Shown: positions 25,314 through 34,590, counted from the first letter of the stretch. The stretch is 64,000 nucleotides of DNA from Gloeotrichia echinulata CP02 (GCA_038087035.1 CP051187.1:2671001-2735000); one strand, 5' to 3'. Numbers and translations are program-made. The notes: a model not told the origin generated them from the sequence alone.

Positions 25314-26519
25314 CTACTTTTTGGGATAGACCCCTGACTGGACTTTGAAGGTTTGAGTTTGACCGTTACGGTTGACTTCGATTTCTAGAATGTCACCGAC
25401 GCTGCTAGACTCGACTACCTTTTGGACTTGGGCTGTAGTTCTGACTGGTTTACGATTAATTTTTTGAATCACGTCTCCCGGAAGCAGTCCTGCCTGTTTG
25501 GCTGGGGAATTATCCAAGACACCCTTAATCACAATACCAACTTCCTGCTGAATATTGAGCTTGTTTTCTTGATTAATCTGCTGTTTTTTAGCAGGATTAA
25601 GGTCTGTCATTTCAATCCCCAAAAAAGGGTGTTCCACACGCCCTTTGGTAAACAGTTCATTAGCAATGCGGGCGGCTGTTTCAATGGGGATAGCAAAACC
25701 TAGACCTTGAGCATCGGCGCGAATCGCAGTGTTGACGCCAATCACTTCTCCTTGGGCGTTTAACAAAGGTCCGCCAGAGTTACCAGGGTTAATTGCTGCA
25801 TCAGTTTGAATAAAGCTTACACGCTTGTCTGGTACACCAACTTGAGCGCTAGTGCGGTCAGTAGCGCTAATAATGCCAATGGTGACAGTATTATCTAAAC
25901 CGAGGGGATTGCCAATGGCGATCGCCCACTGTCCTGGTATTAAGTTTTGTGAATTTCCTAACCGCACTGTAGGCAATTTATTACCAGGAATTTTGACTAC
26001 TGCTACATCAGTCACAGAATCAACTCCCACCACCTTACCCTCAAAAGTCCGACCATCCTTGAGGGTTACTTGTACTGTTTCGGTATCCGAAACTACGTGA
26101 GCATTAGTCAGTAGTTCGCCATCTTGGCTCAAAATAAATCCAGATCCTGTACCGCGCTCAATTCTTTCTTCAGGTATTGGTTGCTCATCTTCGCCAAAAA
26201 ATCGCCGTAACAGAGGATTTTTCAAAGCATCAGAGATGGGATTTGCCACTTTGCGCGTAGCATTAATTCGCACCACCGCCGGACCGACCCTTTGCACAGC
26301 AGTAGCAATAAAATTCACATTATCGCCCCCAGTAGCGCCAATAGATCCGTGAGTAGCACGAGGAACTACAGATTCAGGAGGTAAAGCCACTGTGACATTT
26401 TTTAGCTCCTGAAAGGAGTCATTTTGTCGCAGAAGATAGCCACTACCCAACAAACCTGCACCGCCCCCAATTACAAGTAAAGATAAATAAAGGCCAAGTT
26501 GCTTTAAAGATAAATTCAT
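25314..26519 (-). CDS. HtrA/Deg family serine protease (HhoA/HhoB/HtrA type)
   Basis: From ATG 26519 the protein has 401 residues. A membrane or signal segment lies at about 8-28. The trypsin-like domain carries the triad His141 (LLTNAHVV), Asp171 (VTDVAVV) and Ser248 (GNSGGPL). One PDZ domain follows (about 295-395, IVIKGVLDNSPAKQAGLLPGDVI). Cyanobacteria have three such periplasmic or thylakoid-lumen proteases that handle misfolded proteins under heat and light stress; I cannot say which this is. Two other starts (26525, 26543) are possible. Confidence 0.93.
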   Translation of the reverse strand: MNLSLKQLGLYLSLLVIGGGAGLLGSGYLLRQNDSFQELKNVTVALPPESVVPRATHGSIGATGGDNVNFIATAVQRVGPAVVRINATRKVANPISDALKNPLLRRFFGEDEQPIPEERIERGTGSGFILSQDGELLTNAHVVSDTETVQVTLKDGRTFEGKVVGVDSVTDVAVVKIPGNKLPTVRLGNSQNLIPGQWAIAIGNPLGLDNTVTIGIISATDRTSAQVGVPDKRVSFIQTDAAINPGNSGGPLLNAQGEVIGVNTAIRADAQGLGFAIPIETAARIANELFTKGRVEHPFLGIEMTDLNPAKKQQINQENKLNIQQEVGIVIKGVLDNSPAKQAGLLPGDVIQKINRKPVRTTAQVQKVVESSSVGDILEIEVNRNGQTQTFKVQSGVYPKK

Positions 26520-26543
26520 AATCATTTTGCTTAAGTACAGCAA

Positions 26544-26885
26544 TGCAGTTGCTAATTTCTAAGTTTATTCAAGTAAACAGCAAGTGGACAGATCAATTTT
26601 TTGATCATTTGTCATTTGTCATTTGTCAACACTGCTCAGTTAAGAGCCGTAGTTGTTTTCTAGCTTTTAGCTTAAACCCATTGAAATGGGTTAGAAGATT
26701 ACCCAGTAAGCTTTGTAGGGGCGCAAGGCCTTGCGCCCGTACTTTAGGTATTAGCCCGCAATTTATTGCAGGGCGGGATTTCCGGCTTAACCGAGCAGTA
26801 TTGCATCCCCAGTCCCCAGTCCCCATTCCCCATTCCCCAATCCCCAATCTAAAATTGAAACTTAACGCTCTCTACACTGGCATAC
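26544..26885. other. Intergenic region with hairpin repeats
   Basis: It holds three ATTTGTC units (about 26608-26630), a palindrome at 26715-26742 (core GGGGCGCAAGGCCTTGCGCC), and a CCCCATTCCCCAATC low-complexity run (26808-26848) directly before the peptidase gene. No gene was seen. Confidence 0.5.
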
Positions 26886-27761
26886 ATGAGTTGTCCCTAT
26901 CGTCTAGTGTTTCTCTGTAGTTTAATCGGCGCCGTGGGGCTATTATCAACACCTCCAAACACAAAAAGCGCGAACGCTGCTGGGAGTTGTCCGATTCCAG
27001 CCCTATCTCGCTTCCGGCGTCATATAGTTGCTGGTGGCGAAACTTTGGAGAGTATAGCCCAACGCTACAATCTCATGCCTGCGACTATTATTAGTATGAA
27101 TCCAGTAGTAAAAAATGGTAAAGTAAGCGTTGGCAGCATACTTCAAATTCCTCCCTACAATGGGATTGTCGTAGAAGTTCCTCGCGGTCAAACCTGGCGA
27201 CAAGTAGCAGCAAAGTACAAAATCCGTGCCGATGCGCTGTTTGAAGTGAATGGCTGTCAAAAAGACCCTAGAGTTGTGTTTGTTCCGGGAGGAAATCGCT
27301 CCCTCAATCGTCCTGTAACTCAGCCCCCCACCCCTACTACTCCCCCTAGTAACTTCACTGGCTATCCCTTACCAGAAGTTGCTACTGTGGCGTTAGCTTA
27401 TGGCTGGCAAATTAATCCCGCTACAGGTGATGTGTTTTTCCATAGCGGGGTAGATTTATTAGCAACAGTGGGAACTTCTGTACAAGCGATCGCACCGGGA
27501 ACTGTCGCTTTTGCCAATGAACAGGGTAGTTATGGCAAATTGGTAATTATTAACCACAGTGGTGGACTGCAAAGCCGCTACGCCCATCTTGACAGTATCA
27601 AAGTTACTGTTGGTCAGCAAGTCAATACCGGAGATTTGTTAGGGACTGTTGGCACCACTGGACAACCTACTTCCACTCAACCCCATCTACATTTTGAAGT
27701 GCGTGCTAGTTCTTCTATCGGTTGGGTGGCGCAAGATCCCAAGGGTTATTTAAGAAATTAG
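26886..27761 (+). CDS. LysM domain, M23 family metallopeptidase
   Basis: A 291-residue exported protein. The N-terminal hydrophobic segment (about 7-24) ends near SANAAG. A LysM motif spans about 45-92 (HIVAGGETLESIAQRYNLMPATIISMN), with a second weaker one at about 95-130. After a Pro/Thr linker the M23 domain carries the zinc ligands in FHSGVDLLA (about 181-189) and PHLHFEVRA (about 266-274). It should cleave peptidoglycan cross-links or act as an amidase activator. All metal ligands appear present. Confidence 0.92.
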   Translation: MSCPYRLVFLCSLIGAVGLLSTPPNTKSANAAGSCPIPALSRFRRHIVAGGETLESIAQRYNLMPATIISMNPVVKNGKVSVGSILQIPPYNGIVVEVPRGQTWRQVAAKYKIRADALFEVNGCQKDPRVVFVPGGNRSLNRPVTQPPTPTTPPSNFTGYPLPEVATVALAYGWQINPATGDVFFHSGVDLLATVGTSVQAIAPGTVAFANEQGSYGKLVIINHSGGLQSRYAHLDSIKVTVGQQVNTGDLLGTVGTTGQPTSTQPHLHFEVRASSSIGWVAQDPKGYLRN

Positions 27762-28147
27762 GAGTAACCCTTTCAAGGTGGGTAAAAATTTTGCTCAAGA
27801 AATCTCTTTTTCATCTCTTCTCTCTGTGTCCTCTGTGTCTCGGTGGTTAAATAAATGACTTTTTAACCGCTTTTAACCGCAGAGGACGCAGACAGCGCAG
27901 AGAAAAAAACGGATTTTACTCCTCACCTTGAAAGGGCTAGAAATTAGGAGTTACGCATTGACAAAAAATCTCATTCATGTACATTAAATAGATTTTTTGA
28001 GCAAAGTTGGAAAATCAGGGTTTTTGCCCTTATTCGATTGTCGTTCGGGCACAAGGCTTTGCGCTCCGAACGACAATCGTCCTCAGATAGCCCAAAAATG
28101 GGTGTTACCCCCTCTCTTAGCCTCTTTGGGTGAAGTTAGGGAAATTA
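27762..28147. other. Intergenic stretch with degenerate repeats
   Basis: It holds a pair of related purine/pyrimidine blocks (CTCTGTGTCCTCTGTGTCTC and, about 50 bp on, the complementary-like CGCAGAGGACGCAGACAGCG) that can form a long hairpin, plus a degenerate GGGCACAAGGCTTTGCGCTC hairpin near 28047. No gene was seen. Confidence 0.45.
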
Positions 28148-28375
28148 TCAATGGCGATTTTCCAATTGTTCAATGCGTTTTTGCTGGTCACGAATGGTGT
28201 TGTCCTGATGTATGAGATGGAGGGTTAACTCTTCCAACTTTTGCAACAGGTTCATCGCAAATCCGGCGAGATTTACGCCAGTATTCTTCATATCTTCACC
28301 CGATTGAATTCCTGGAAGATGACCATTCTGACGGATGAATGTATGCACATCATTGCATCCCTTCGACCAAGCCAA
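28148..28375 (-). pseudogene. Fragment of a tail-fibre-type C-terminal chaperone domain
   Basis: The 75-codon frame, from a TTG, encodes VHTFIRQNGHLPGIQSGEDMKNTGVNLAGFAMNLLQKLEELTLHLI and a terminal coiled coil. This closely resembles the C-terminus of phage or cell-surface fibre proteins with an S74-type intramolecular chaperone (pattern HLPGIPS ... LLQKIEELTLY). Everything upstream is heptameric ATTTTAG repeat, so the body of the protein is missing. It could instead be a stand-alone small protein, but the abrupt start favours a relic. Confidence 0.55.
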
Positions 28376-28466
28376 TTTTAGATTTTAGATTTTAGATTTT
28401 AGATTGTTTCGGTTCCTTGCAGGTCCCGCAGAATTTTAGATTTTAGATTTTAGATTTAATCCAAAA
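28376..28466. repeat. ATTTTAG heptamer repeats
   Basis: Tandem ATTTTAG units occur in two blocks (28376-28404 and 28432-28458), separated by GTTTCGGTTCCTTGCAGG-type sequence. These differ from the ATTTGTC heptamers elsewhere. Confidence 0.85.
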
Positions 28467-28967
28467 TCCAAAACTTGTACTGAGCGTACCACTACGTGGA
28501 AGCAAGCTACGCGCAGCGTCCCGCTCTTAAGTCGTTGGCGTAGCCTCTGTCTACGACACGCTACGCGAACGTAGAGAAGTATCCCAAATCTAAAATTGTT
28601 TGCTCCTTGTGATCGGGGTCAATCCAAAACTTGTACTGAGCGTACCACTACGTGGAAGCAAGCTACGCGCAGCGTCCCCCTCTTAAGTCGTTGGCGTAGC
28701 CTCTGTCTACGACACGCTACGCGAACGTAGAGAAGTATCCAAAACTTGTACTGAGCGTACCACTACGTGGAAGCAAGCTACGCGCAGCGTCCCGCTCTTA
28801 AGTCGTTGGCGTAGCCTCTGTCTACGACACGCTACGCGAACGTAGAGAAGTATCCAAAACTTGTACTGAGCGTACCACTACGTGGAAGCAAGCTACGCGC
28901 AGCGTCCCGCTCTTAAGTCGTTGGCGTAGCCTCTGTCTACGACACGCTACGCGAACGTAGAGAAGTA
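28467..28967. repeat. Four near-identical 115-bp repeats
   Basis: Units lie at 28467-28581, 28623-28737, 28738-28852 and 28853-28967; the last three are head to tail. Each begins TCCAAAACTTGTACTGAGCG and ends CGTAGAGAAGTA. The units are almost identical; unit 2 has CCCCC where the others have CCCGC. Each contains several short palindromes (CTACGCGAACGTAG, CGTAGCC). A degenerate single copy lies at 52933-53021. They are not CRISPR, since no spacers separate the units. Confidence 0.92.
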
Positions 28968-29611
28968 TCCAAAATCGTTTGACAGGTTATGTTTTGATTT
29001 GTGTGAAAAACCGGAATCTAGATTTTATAAGGCTTTGAGAATTGTGGTGAGAAATCCGGGGAGTGTATTGGACTCAAGTGACACTCCTACACCAATTGCA
29101 AGCAATGTGGTGTAGGCTTCCGAGTCCTGTTAAGGATATCAGGAACTTCTTTAGTGGTACTCCATTTTTCCCACCACAGCATTTTATAGTGAGGTACGTG
29201 CCCTGCCCCACTCTTGGTCTTAAAAAAATTGCAAGTTCAAACTAGTTTCCTTGAAAATTTTACTTACAGGAGGTAGCAACGCATACACGGTTGCATTTCC
29301 CTATAAAACCCCATATTTTCAGTTTTCTTGGCGCAGCCTCTCCCTTTGGGAGAAGGTACTATGTTAGACCAGCATTTTAGGCTTTGTCGTCACTTATATA
29401 TTCTAGCAAGAAGTGATTACCTATCTCAAGATATTGATAAAAACTCAACTGCCCTCTAATCTGTTTTACTTGCGGTAAAAAACAATTAGAGGGCGTCTCG
29501 TTTTTATCCCGTCATTCATCCCACACCAACTTCGGGTATGGTGTGGGGCTTCTGCCGGGTTAAGCTAAATAATGACCAATGACCAATAACAAATGACCAA
29601 ATTCAAAAAAT
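28968..29611. other. Gene-free region ending in a strong terminator
   Basis: No convincing protein frame exists in this stretch. It includes a hairpin CCTACACC ... GGTGTAGG (29086-29116), a CTCCCTTTGGGAG hairpin (about 29339-29351), and the terminator at 29451-29494. The AGTGTATTGGACTCAAGTGACACT segment near 29062-29085 is also self-complementary. The number of stems suggests either a noncoding RNA or accumulated repeats. Confidence 0.4.
29451..29500 (+). terminator. Strong intrinsic terminator with no obvious upstream gene
   Basis: The stem GCCCTCTAAT / ATTAGAGGGC (29451-29460, 29485-29494) extends inward through TGTTTTAC / GTAAAAAACA. It is followed by GTCTCGTTTTTAT. It is oriented for plus-strand transcription, but the nearest plus-strand gene ends at 27761. 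Confidence 0.7.
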
Positions 29612-30652
29612 CTACTTTGGCAAGTGGTCTATTATTTGCGTAGATTTGATGATATGCATTCCTGCATCGGCAAATCTGGCAAATGCTGCATCTGCCTGTT
29701 CTGTGTAGTCTACTACACCCGGTACAACTACGGGGGAAGTGCAATCTGCTAATAAATAGATTTTTTGGGCAAAGTTGGTATTTACCTGTTTAATTTCTGT
29801 TAATAAATCGTCAATTGTCCAAGCAACGCAGTGACTTTTAGCTTGTCCGCCGATAATGACAGCATCAAATTCTAAAAGTTGTTGAATTAACCGTGTATTC
29901 TTTTGTCCAAGTGGACGTTGTTCAAAGTCTACCAAAACTTCTGGACGTAAAATAGAATAGTTTTCTGTTAAGGGATTCTCACCTTTGAGTTCAAATTGTG
30001 TTTGATTTTGACGAGCAATACAATGAAAAAATATTGCTTCTTCTACCGCTGAAACTAAAGCATGACCAATTCCGCCTAACATGGAATGGTAAGGCCAAAC
30101 TGTGAGGGGATATTTACCATCTTGATTTAGTTGTTTAACGTAGTGGTAAGCGTGTTTTTGTAATAATTCATAATCCCCATTCGTAATACTGTTAGCTACT
30201 GCTGGGTTAACTTTCCAGATACCTTGTTCGATATCGACTGGAGTAATGTTTGTAGCTGCTGGCGTGGGATGTTCTCCCTGGGCGTTCACCCAAAAGATGG
30301 GATGGAAAATTTGTGTTGCTGTGTGGGTGTCTAATGTAGGTACAATTGATGTAATTAAACTCAAATTGCGATAGATAAATTCACACAATCGCTGATTGTC
30401 TTCCACTGCAGCCGTGCCAGATTTACCACCTACAAATAATTCAAATCCAGGGATGCAAAAGGTATTTTGCACATCAATTAATAGTAGAGCAACGCGGGTT
30501 TGGTCAGCAGATGCTGGTTGGATATTGTGTTGTTTAGTCCATGATTCTGCTGCGGTGGCGCATTCTTGGTAGGGTACGCGCCAGACTTCGCCCACTTTTT
30601 GGGGGTTAAAGTGTGGGGGAATCGGGAGTTGGGTTGTGTTTTGGGTGTTCAT
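29612..30652 (-). CDS. Isochorismatase-like cysteine hydrolase
   Basis: A 346-residue member of the isochorismatase/nicotinamidase superfamily. The catalytic Asp is in VALLLIDVQNTFC (about 54-66). The Lys is likely in the HPTPAATNITPVDIEQGIWKVNP region (about 127-150). The nucleophilic Cys is in IIGGQAKSHCVAWT (about 265-278). It is longer than typical nicotinamidases (about 200 residues) because of an N-terminal extension and central insertions. The substrate cannot be told. It is alone on the minus strand. Confidence 0.82.
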   Translation of the reverse strand: MNTQNTTQLPIPPHFNPQKVGEVWRVPYQECATAAESWTKQHNIQPASADQTRVALLLIDVQNTFCIPGFELFVGGKSGTAAVEDNQRLCEFIYRNLSLITSIVPTLDTHTATQIFHPIFWVNAQGEHPTPAATNITPVDIEQGIWKVNPAVANSITNGDYELLQKHAYHYVKQLNQDGKYPLTVWPYHSMLGGIGHALVSAVEEAIFFHCIARQNQTQFELKGENPLTENYSILRPEVLVDFEQRPLGQKNTRLIQQLLEFDAVIIGGQAKSHCVAWTIDDLLTEIKQVNTNFAQKIYLLADCTSPVVVPGVVDYTEQADAAFARFADAGMHIIKSTQIIDHLPK

Positions 30653-31082
30653 ACAAAATTATCTGTAGCTGGGAGTGTGGGCGATCGCCTAGTTGGTAGA
30701 AGGCCGAATAAATCTGTTGGCTGCTCTATATCACAACACGCCAAAGTCCCCACACTCAGTGTACTCGCAGGGTGGGGATGAATTTTTTATATCATCCAAA
30801 ACAGGAACTGATACAACTTCTGCCTGAGTTAATTTACGAGTGGTAAAATGATAATATTTGTCACTCAGTAATCAGGCGATCGCTACTGAGAAAATCGAGG
30901 TTGATATTGCTAATTCTCAAAAATCAGCAAAATCTATAAATTTATCTTGCCTTGTGTTGCTGTGTGACTTTATCCTTTTTTTGCTCTGGCATCGGCCAAA
31001 AACGTTCTACCTGTGGCAATCTGAGAAACAGCACCTTTTCTGATTTAATATTTTCGCTGCAGCAAATCTACCTATTGAGGAT
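30653..31082. other. Upstream region shared by the hydrolase and ispG
   Basis: A 430-bp divergent promoter region. It contains a HIP1-like GCGATCGCC at 30682 and AT-rich sequence. A 61-codon frame (30858-31043) has no recognisable features and is not called. ATTGAGGAT immediately before ATG 31083 could serve as the ispG ribosome binding site. Confidence 0.45.
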
Positions 31083-32309
31083 ATGCAAACTCTACCCACA
31101 TTTACAACTGTAAACACCATATCTAATCAACCCACTTTTGATACATCTATCAAAAGACGTAAAACCCGACCTGTAAAGGTGGGAAATGTCACCATTGGGG
31201 GTAGCTATCCTGTGGTGGTGCAATCGATGATTAACGAAGACACCCTAGATATCGATGGTTCCGTGGCTGGTATTCGGCGTCTGCACGAGATTGGCTGTGA
31301 AATCGTGCGCGTGACTGTGCCTAGTCTGGCTCATGCTAAAGCTTTGGCGGAAATTAAGGAAAAATTAATCAAAACTTACCGAGATGTGCCTATAGTTGCT
31401 GATGTGCATCACAATGGGATGAAAATCGCTTTGGAAGTCGCCAAGCACATTGAGAAAGTCAGAATTAATCCTGGTTTGTATGTGTTTGAAAAGCCAAACA
31501 CCAATAGAACCGAATACACCAAAGCCGAATTTGCAGAAATTGGCGAAAAAATCCGCGAAACCTTAGAACCTTTGGTGGTTTCTCTGCGAGATCAAGATAA
31601 GGCGATGCGAATTGGTGTAAATCATGGTTCTCTCGCTGAACGAATGCTATTTACCTACGGTGATACCCCAGAAGGAATGGTGGAATCTGCTTTAGAATTC
31701 ATTCGCATTTGTGAATCGTTAGATTTTCGCAATATCGTGATTTCGATGAAAGCCTCACGGGTGCCTGTAATGATAGCCGCCTATCGTCTCATGGCCCAGC
31801 GCATGGATGAACTGGGTATGGATTATCCCCTGCATTTGGGCGTCACAGAAGCAGGTGATGGTGAATATGGACGGATTAAATCCACAGCAGGCATTGCCAC
31901 ATTGCTCGCTGATGGCATTGGCGATACAATTCGTGTGTCACTCACAGAAGCACCAGAAAAAGAAATTCCCGTCTGCTACAGCATTCTGCAAGCTTTAGGA
32001 TTGCGGAAAACTATGGTGGAATACGTCGCCTGTCCTTCCTGCGGACGTACTTTGTTTAACTTGGAAGAAGTCCTGCACACAGTCCGAGAAGCAACCAAAC
32101 ACCTCACAGGTCTAGACATAGCAGTTATGGGTTGTATTGTCAATGGACCAGGAGAAATGGCGGATGCTGACTATGGCTATGTTGGTAAGACGCCTGGTTA
32201 CATTTCTTTATATCGTGGCAGAGAAGAAATTAAAAAAGTCCCAGAAGACAAAGGCGTGGAAGAATTGATTAACCTGATCAAAGCTGATGGACGCTGGGTA
32301 GAACCCTAG
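31083..32309 (+). CDS. ispG: IspG (GcpE), 4-hydroxy-3-methylbut-2-enyl-diphosphate synthase
   Basis: A 408-residue enzyme of the MEP pathway. The TIM-barrel part begins at VGNVTIGGSYPVVVQSMINEDT (about 32-53). The C-terminal iron-sulfur domain has the [4Fe-4S] cysteines in YVACPSCGRTLFN (about 314-326) and VMGCIVNGPGE (about 349-359). It reduces MEcPP to HMBPP using ferredoxin in cyanobacteria. Complete and uninterrupted. Confidence 0.97.
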   Translation: MQTLPTFTTVNTISNQPTFDTSIKRRKTRPVKVGNVTIGGSYPVVVQSMINEDTLDIDGSVAGIRRLHEIGCEIVRVTVPSLAHAKALAEIKEKLIKTYRDVPIVADVHHNGMKIALEVAKHIEKVRINPGLYVFEKPNTNRTEYTKAEFAEIGEKIRETLEPLVVSLRDQDKAMRIGVNHGSLAERMLFTYGDTPEGMVESALEFIRICESLDFRNIVISMKASRVPVMIAAYRLMAQRMDELGMDYPLHLGVTEAGDGEYGRIKSTAGIATLLADGIGDTIRVSLTEAPEKEIPVCYSILQALGLRKTMVEYVACPSCGRTLFNLEEVLHTVREATKHLTGLDIAVMGCIVNGPGEMADADYGYVGKTPGYISLYRGREEIKKVPEDKGVEELINLIKADGRWVEP

Positions 32310-32548
32310 GATGACTGGGGGCTGGGGACTGGGGGCTGGGGAGATGAGGAAATAATTTTCCCAATCCCTAATCCCCAATCCCTAATCCCCAATCCCCAAC
32401 TAAAAACTTGTAACGCACACCACACAGGTCGCCGGATTAGCAACTATTTTCGTGAAATAAGAATACATGTCCAGTCGTTACAGTGATACCCTGTGTTAGA
32501 TTGGGCATACTGAATATAAAATATTTTCCCTCTGGCGCAGCTGTCATT

Positions 32549-33832
32549 ATGGTGATTACAAAAAGTAGGCTGGTTTTGGGTGCTACGGCAGTGACGCTCT
32601 CAACGATTGCTGTTACTAGCCTTGGCATTCACTCACGAGGTCAGGCTTTATTTAAAGAAAGTCCGAAAGAATTGATAGACGAAGTTTGGCAAATTGTTCA
32701 GCGCCAATATGTAGACGGTACTTTTAATCAGTTAGATTGGCAGGCTGTACGGAAGGAGTATTTGAGTAAATCTTACAGCAATCAGAAAGAAGCTTATAAA
32801 TCCATCCGGGAAATGCTGAAAAAGCTAAATGACCCCTACACCCGGTTCATGGACCCAGATGAATTCAAAAATATGCAGGTGGATACCTCTGGGGAACTTA
32901 CAGGTATTGGAATCACAATCAGTCAGGATGAAAAAACAAAGCAACTGGTTGTGATTGCGCCTATTGAGGATACACCAGCATTTAAGGCGGGGATTCTTTC
33001 CAAGGATGCGATTCTCTCAATTGATGGGAAAAGCACTAAGGGTATGGATACCAACATGGCTGTATCCTTGATTCGAGGGGAATCTGGAACGAAAGTTAAG
33101 CTAGTAATTCAGCGTAGCGGTCAAGTCAAACGGTTTGAAATCACCCGCGCCAAAATTGAAATCCATCCGGTGAAGTTTTCGCAAAAGCAGACTCCGGCTG
33201 GTAATCTGGGTTATATTCGCCTGAACCAGTTTAGTGCTAATGCTAGCAAGGAAATGCAAAATGCCATCCGGAATTTAGAAACCAAAAAGGTTGCAGGATA
33301 TGTTCTGGATCTGCGTGGTAATCCTGGTGGTTTACTATTCGCTAGTGTAGACATTGCCCGCATGTGGCTCAATCAAGGTACAATTGTCTCCACGATTGAC
33401 CGTCAAGGTGAGCAAGAGCGAGAAGTAGCCAACGGAAAAGCGCTGACCAATAAACCGCTGGTAGTGTTGGTGGATAAAGGTTCAGCTAGTGCGAGTGAAA
33501 TCCTTTCAGGCGCATTGCAAGACAACAGACGAGCAGTTTTAGTCGGTACTCAAACCTTTGGTAAAGGTTTAGTGCAGTCTGTGCGTCCTTTGGAAGATGG
33601 TTCAGGAGTAGCGGTAACAATTGCGAAATATCATACCCCTAGTGGTAAAGATATTAATAAGCATGGCATTGATCCAGATGTGAAAGTGGATTTGACCGAT
33701 GCCCAAAAGCAGCAATTGTGGCTTCATGAGCGTGATAAACTCGCGACCCTAGCAGACCCCCAATTTGCAAAAGCCGTGGAAGTGATAGGCAAACAAATTG
33801 CTGCAAAAGGCACTACAAGCGCGGAAAAATGA
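32549..33832 (+). CDS. Carboxyl-terminal processing protease (S41 family, CtpA/B/C type)
   Basis: From ATG 32549 the product has 427 residues. It has an N-terminal signal or anchor (about 5-25), a PDZ domain (about 105-190, TGIGITISQDEKTKQLVVIAPIEDTPAFKAGI) and the S41 catalytic core. The Ser is in VDKGSASASEILSGAL and the Lys in TQTFGKGLVQSV, the Ser-Lys dyad of this family. Cyanobacteria usually carry three Ctp proteins; CtpA matures D1 of photosystem II. Which paralogue this is cannot be decided here. A frame 22 codons longer is less likely. Confidence 0.93.
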   Translation: MVITKSRLVLGATAVTLSTIAVTSLGIHSRGQALFKESPKELIDEVWQIVQRQYVDGTFNQLDWQAVRKEYLSKSYSNQKEAYKSIREMLKKLNDPYTRFMDPDEFKNMQVDTSGELTGIGITISQDEKTKQLVVIAPIEDTPAFKAGILSKDAILSIDGKSTKGMDTNMAVSLIRGESGTKVKLVIQRSGQVKRFEITRAKIEIHPVKFSQKQTPAGNLGYIRLNQFSANASKEMQNAIRNLETKKVAGYVLDLRGNPGGLLFASVDIARMWLNQGTIVSTIDRQGEQEREVANGKALTNKPLVVLVDKGSASASEILSGALQDNRRAVLVGTQTFGKGLVQSVRPLEDGSGVAVTIAKYHTPSGKDINKHGIDPDVKVDLTDAQKQQLWLHERDKLATLADPQFAKAVEVIGKQIAAKGTTSAEK

Positions 33833-33914
33833 ATAGGTGAGGAGTGAGGTGTGAGGTCTACTCGTGGCGGGCAAAATGCCCACACCACAAGACTTGGATG
33901 ATTTATGCCTGTAT

Positions 33915-34100
33915 TTAAATTGGTTGACATTTACGAGATCTAATCAGTCCAACCCGACGGGCGATCGCCTCTGCTTGTGAGGTAAACGGCCTCCACTGTT
34001 CTATAATCTGTGGATTATCGCCCTTAACTTCCTCACCGGGGACTATCTCGCAATTTTCACTCTTACGCTTGACAATATACCAGTTTTCTGAATTAGTCAT
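33915..34100 (-). CDS. Small conserved hypothetical protein
   Basis: From ATG 34100 it encodes 61 residues (MTNSENWYIVKRKSENCEIVPGEEV) with a C-terminal WRPFTSQAEAIARRVGLIRSRKCQPI. From memory, cyanobacteria have families of such short proteins that databases sometimes label as DDE transposase-related, although no catalytic DDE core is possible at this size. The start is again an ATGACTAAT sequence. Function unknown. Confidence 0.6.
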   Translation of the reverse strand: MTNSENWYIVKRKSENCEIVPGEEVKGDNPQIIEQWRPFTSQAEAIARRVGLIRSRKCQPI

Positions 34101-34141
34101 AATGAACATGAAAATTTTGTTTTTTCCTGCGGTTCCCATGT

Positions 34142-34590
34142 TATAATAAGCGACACCAACAGGGGAACCTACTCACCAAATCGCTAAGAGCTCCCTGCTT
34201 CTGATCAAACTGCCTATGGAAGATGGGCGGCTGCCTGTGGACGCTGTGTAAGACCATCATCGGATTGAGTTGCGAACTCCCAGTAATAGGAATACCTAAC
34301 GTGGCAACGGCGGATGAGACGGGAAACCCGAAAGACGAATAAGACCGTCATTGCTGTAGTTGAAACTGGAGAGCAAATTTTTCAGCCAAGCAAAAAGGGG
34401 TACTTCAGATTATTGGTGAATGAATAATTTACTGGATGCAAAGAACTGGCTTCTATGTCATCCTAGAAAACGAGAGTTAATTCGGTGAGTATTTTTGTTT
34501 TTAGTATTGACAGGCTTTTACCTTTTGGTATTTACAGACTTTTCTCCGAAATTTAAATCTCAACGAGTGTAATAATTTTGGAGATGATTA
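34142..34590 (+). promoter_or_regulatory. Promoter and long structured leader of the RRM-protein gene
   Basis: A perfect TATAAT at 34142-34147 would start a transcript near 34154, giving a 5' leader of about 440 nt before the RRM gene. The leader contains many short stems, for example GACGGGAAACCCG and GACGG ... CCGTC (about 34317-34351), and ends in AT-rich sequence. Long leaders are known for cold-induced rbp genes of Anabaena. An independent small RNA is the alternative. Confidence 0.4.

Noticed and set aside
28467..28967. Possible CRISPR array
   Set aside because: The repeats are 115 bp and directly adjacent in three cases, with no variable spacers and no cas genes in the window.
30858..31043. 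61-codon frame upstream of ispG
   Set aside because: No recognisable features, AT-rich composition and position in a promoter region; not supported as a gene.
34317..34351. Possible hammerhead ribozyme (GGATGAGA ... CGAAA)
   Set aside because: The core differs from CTGATGA at one base and stem II cannot be closed correctly between GATGA and GAAA, so the match is superficial.
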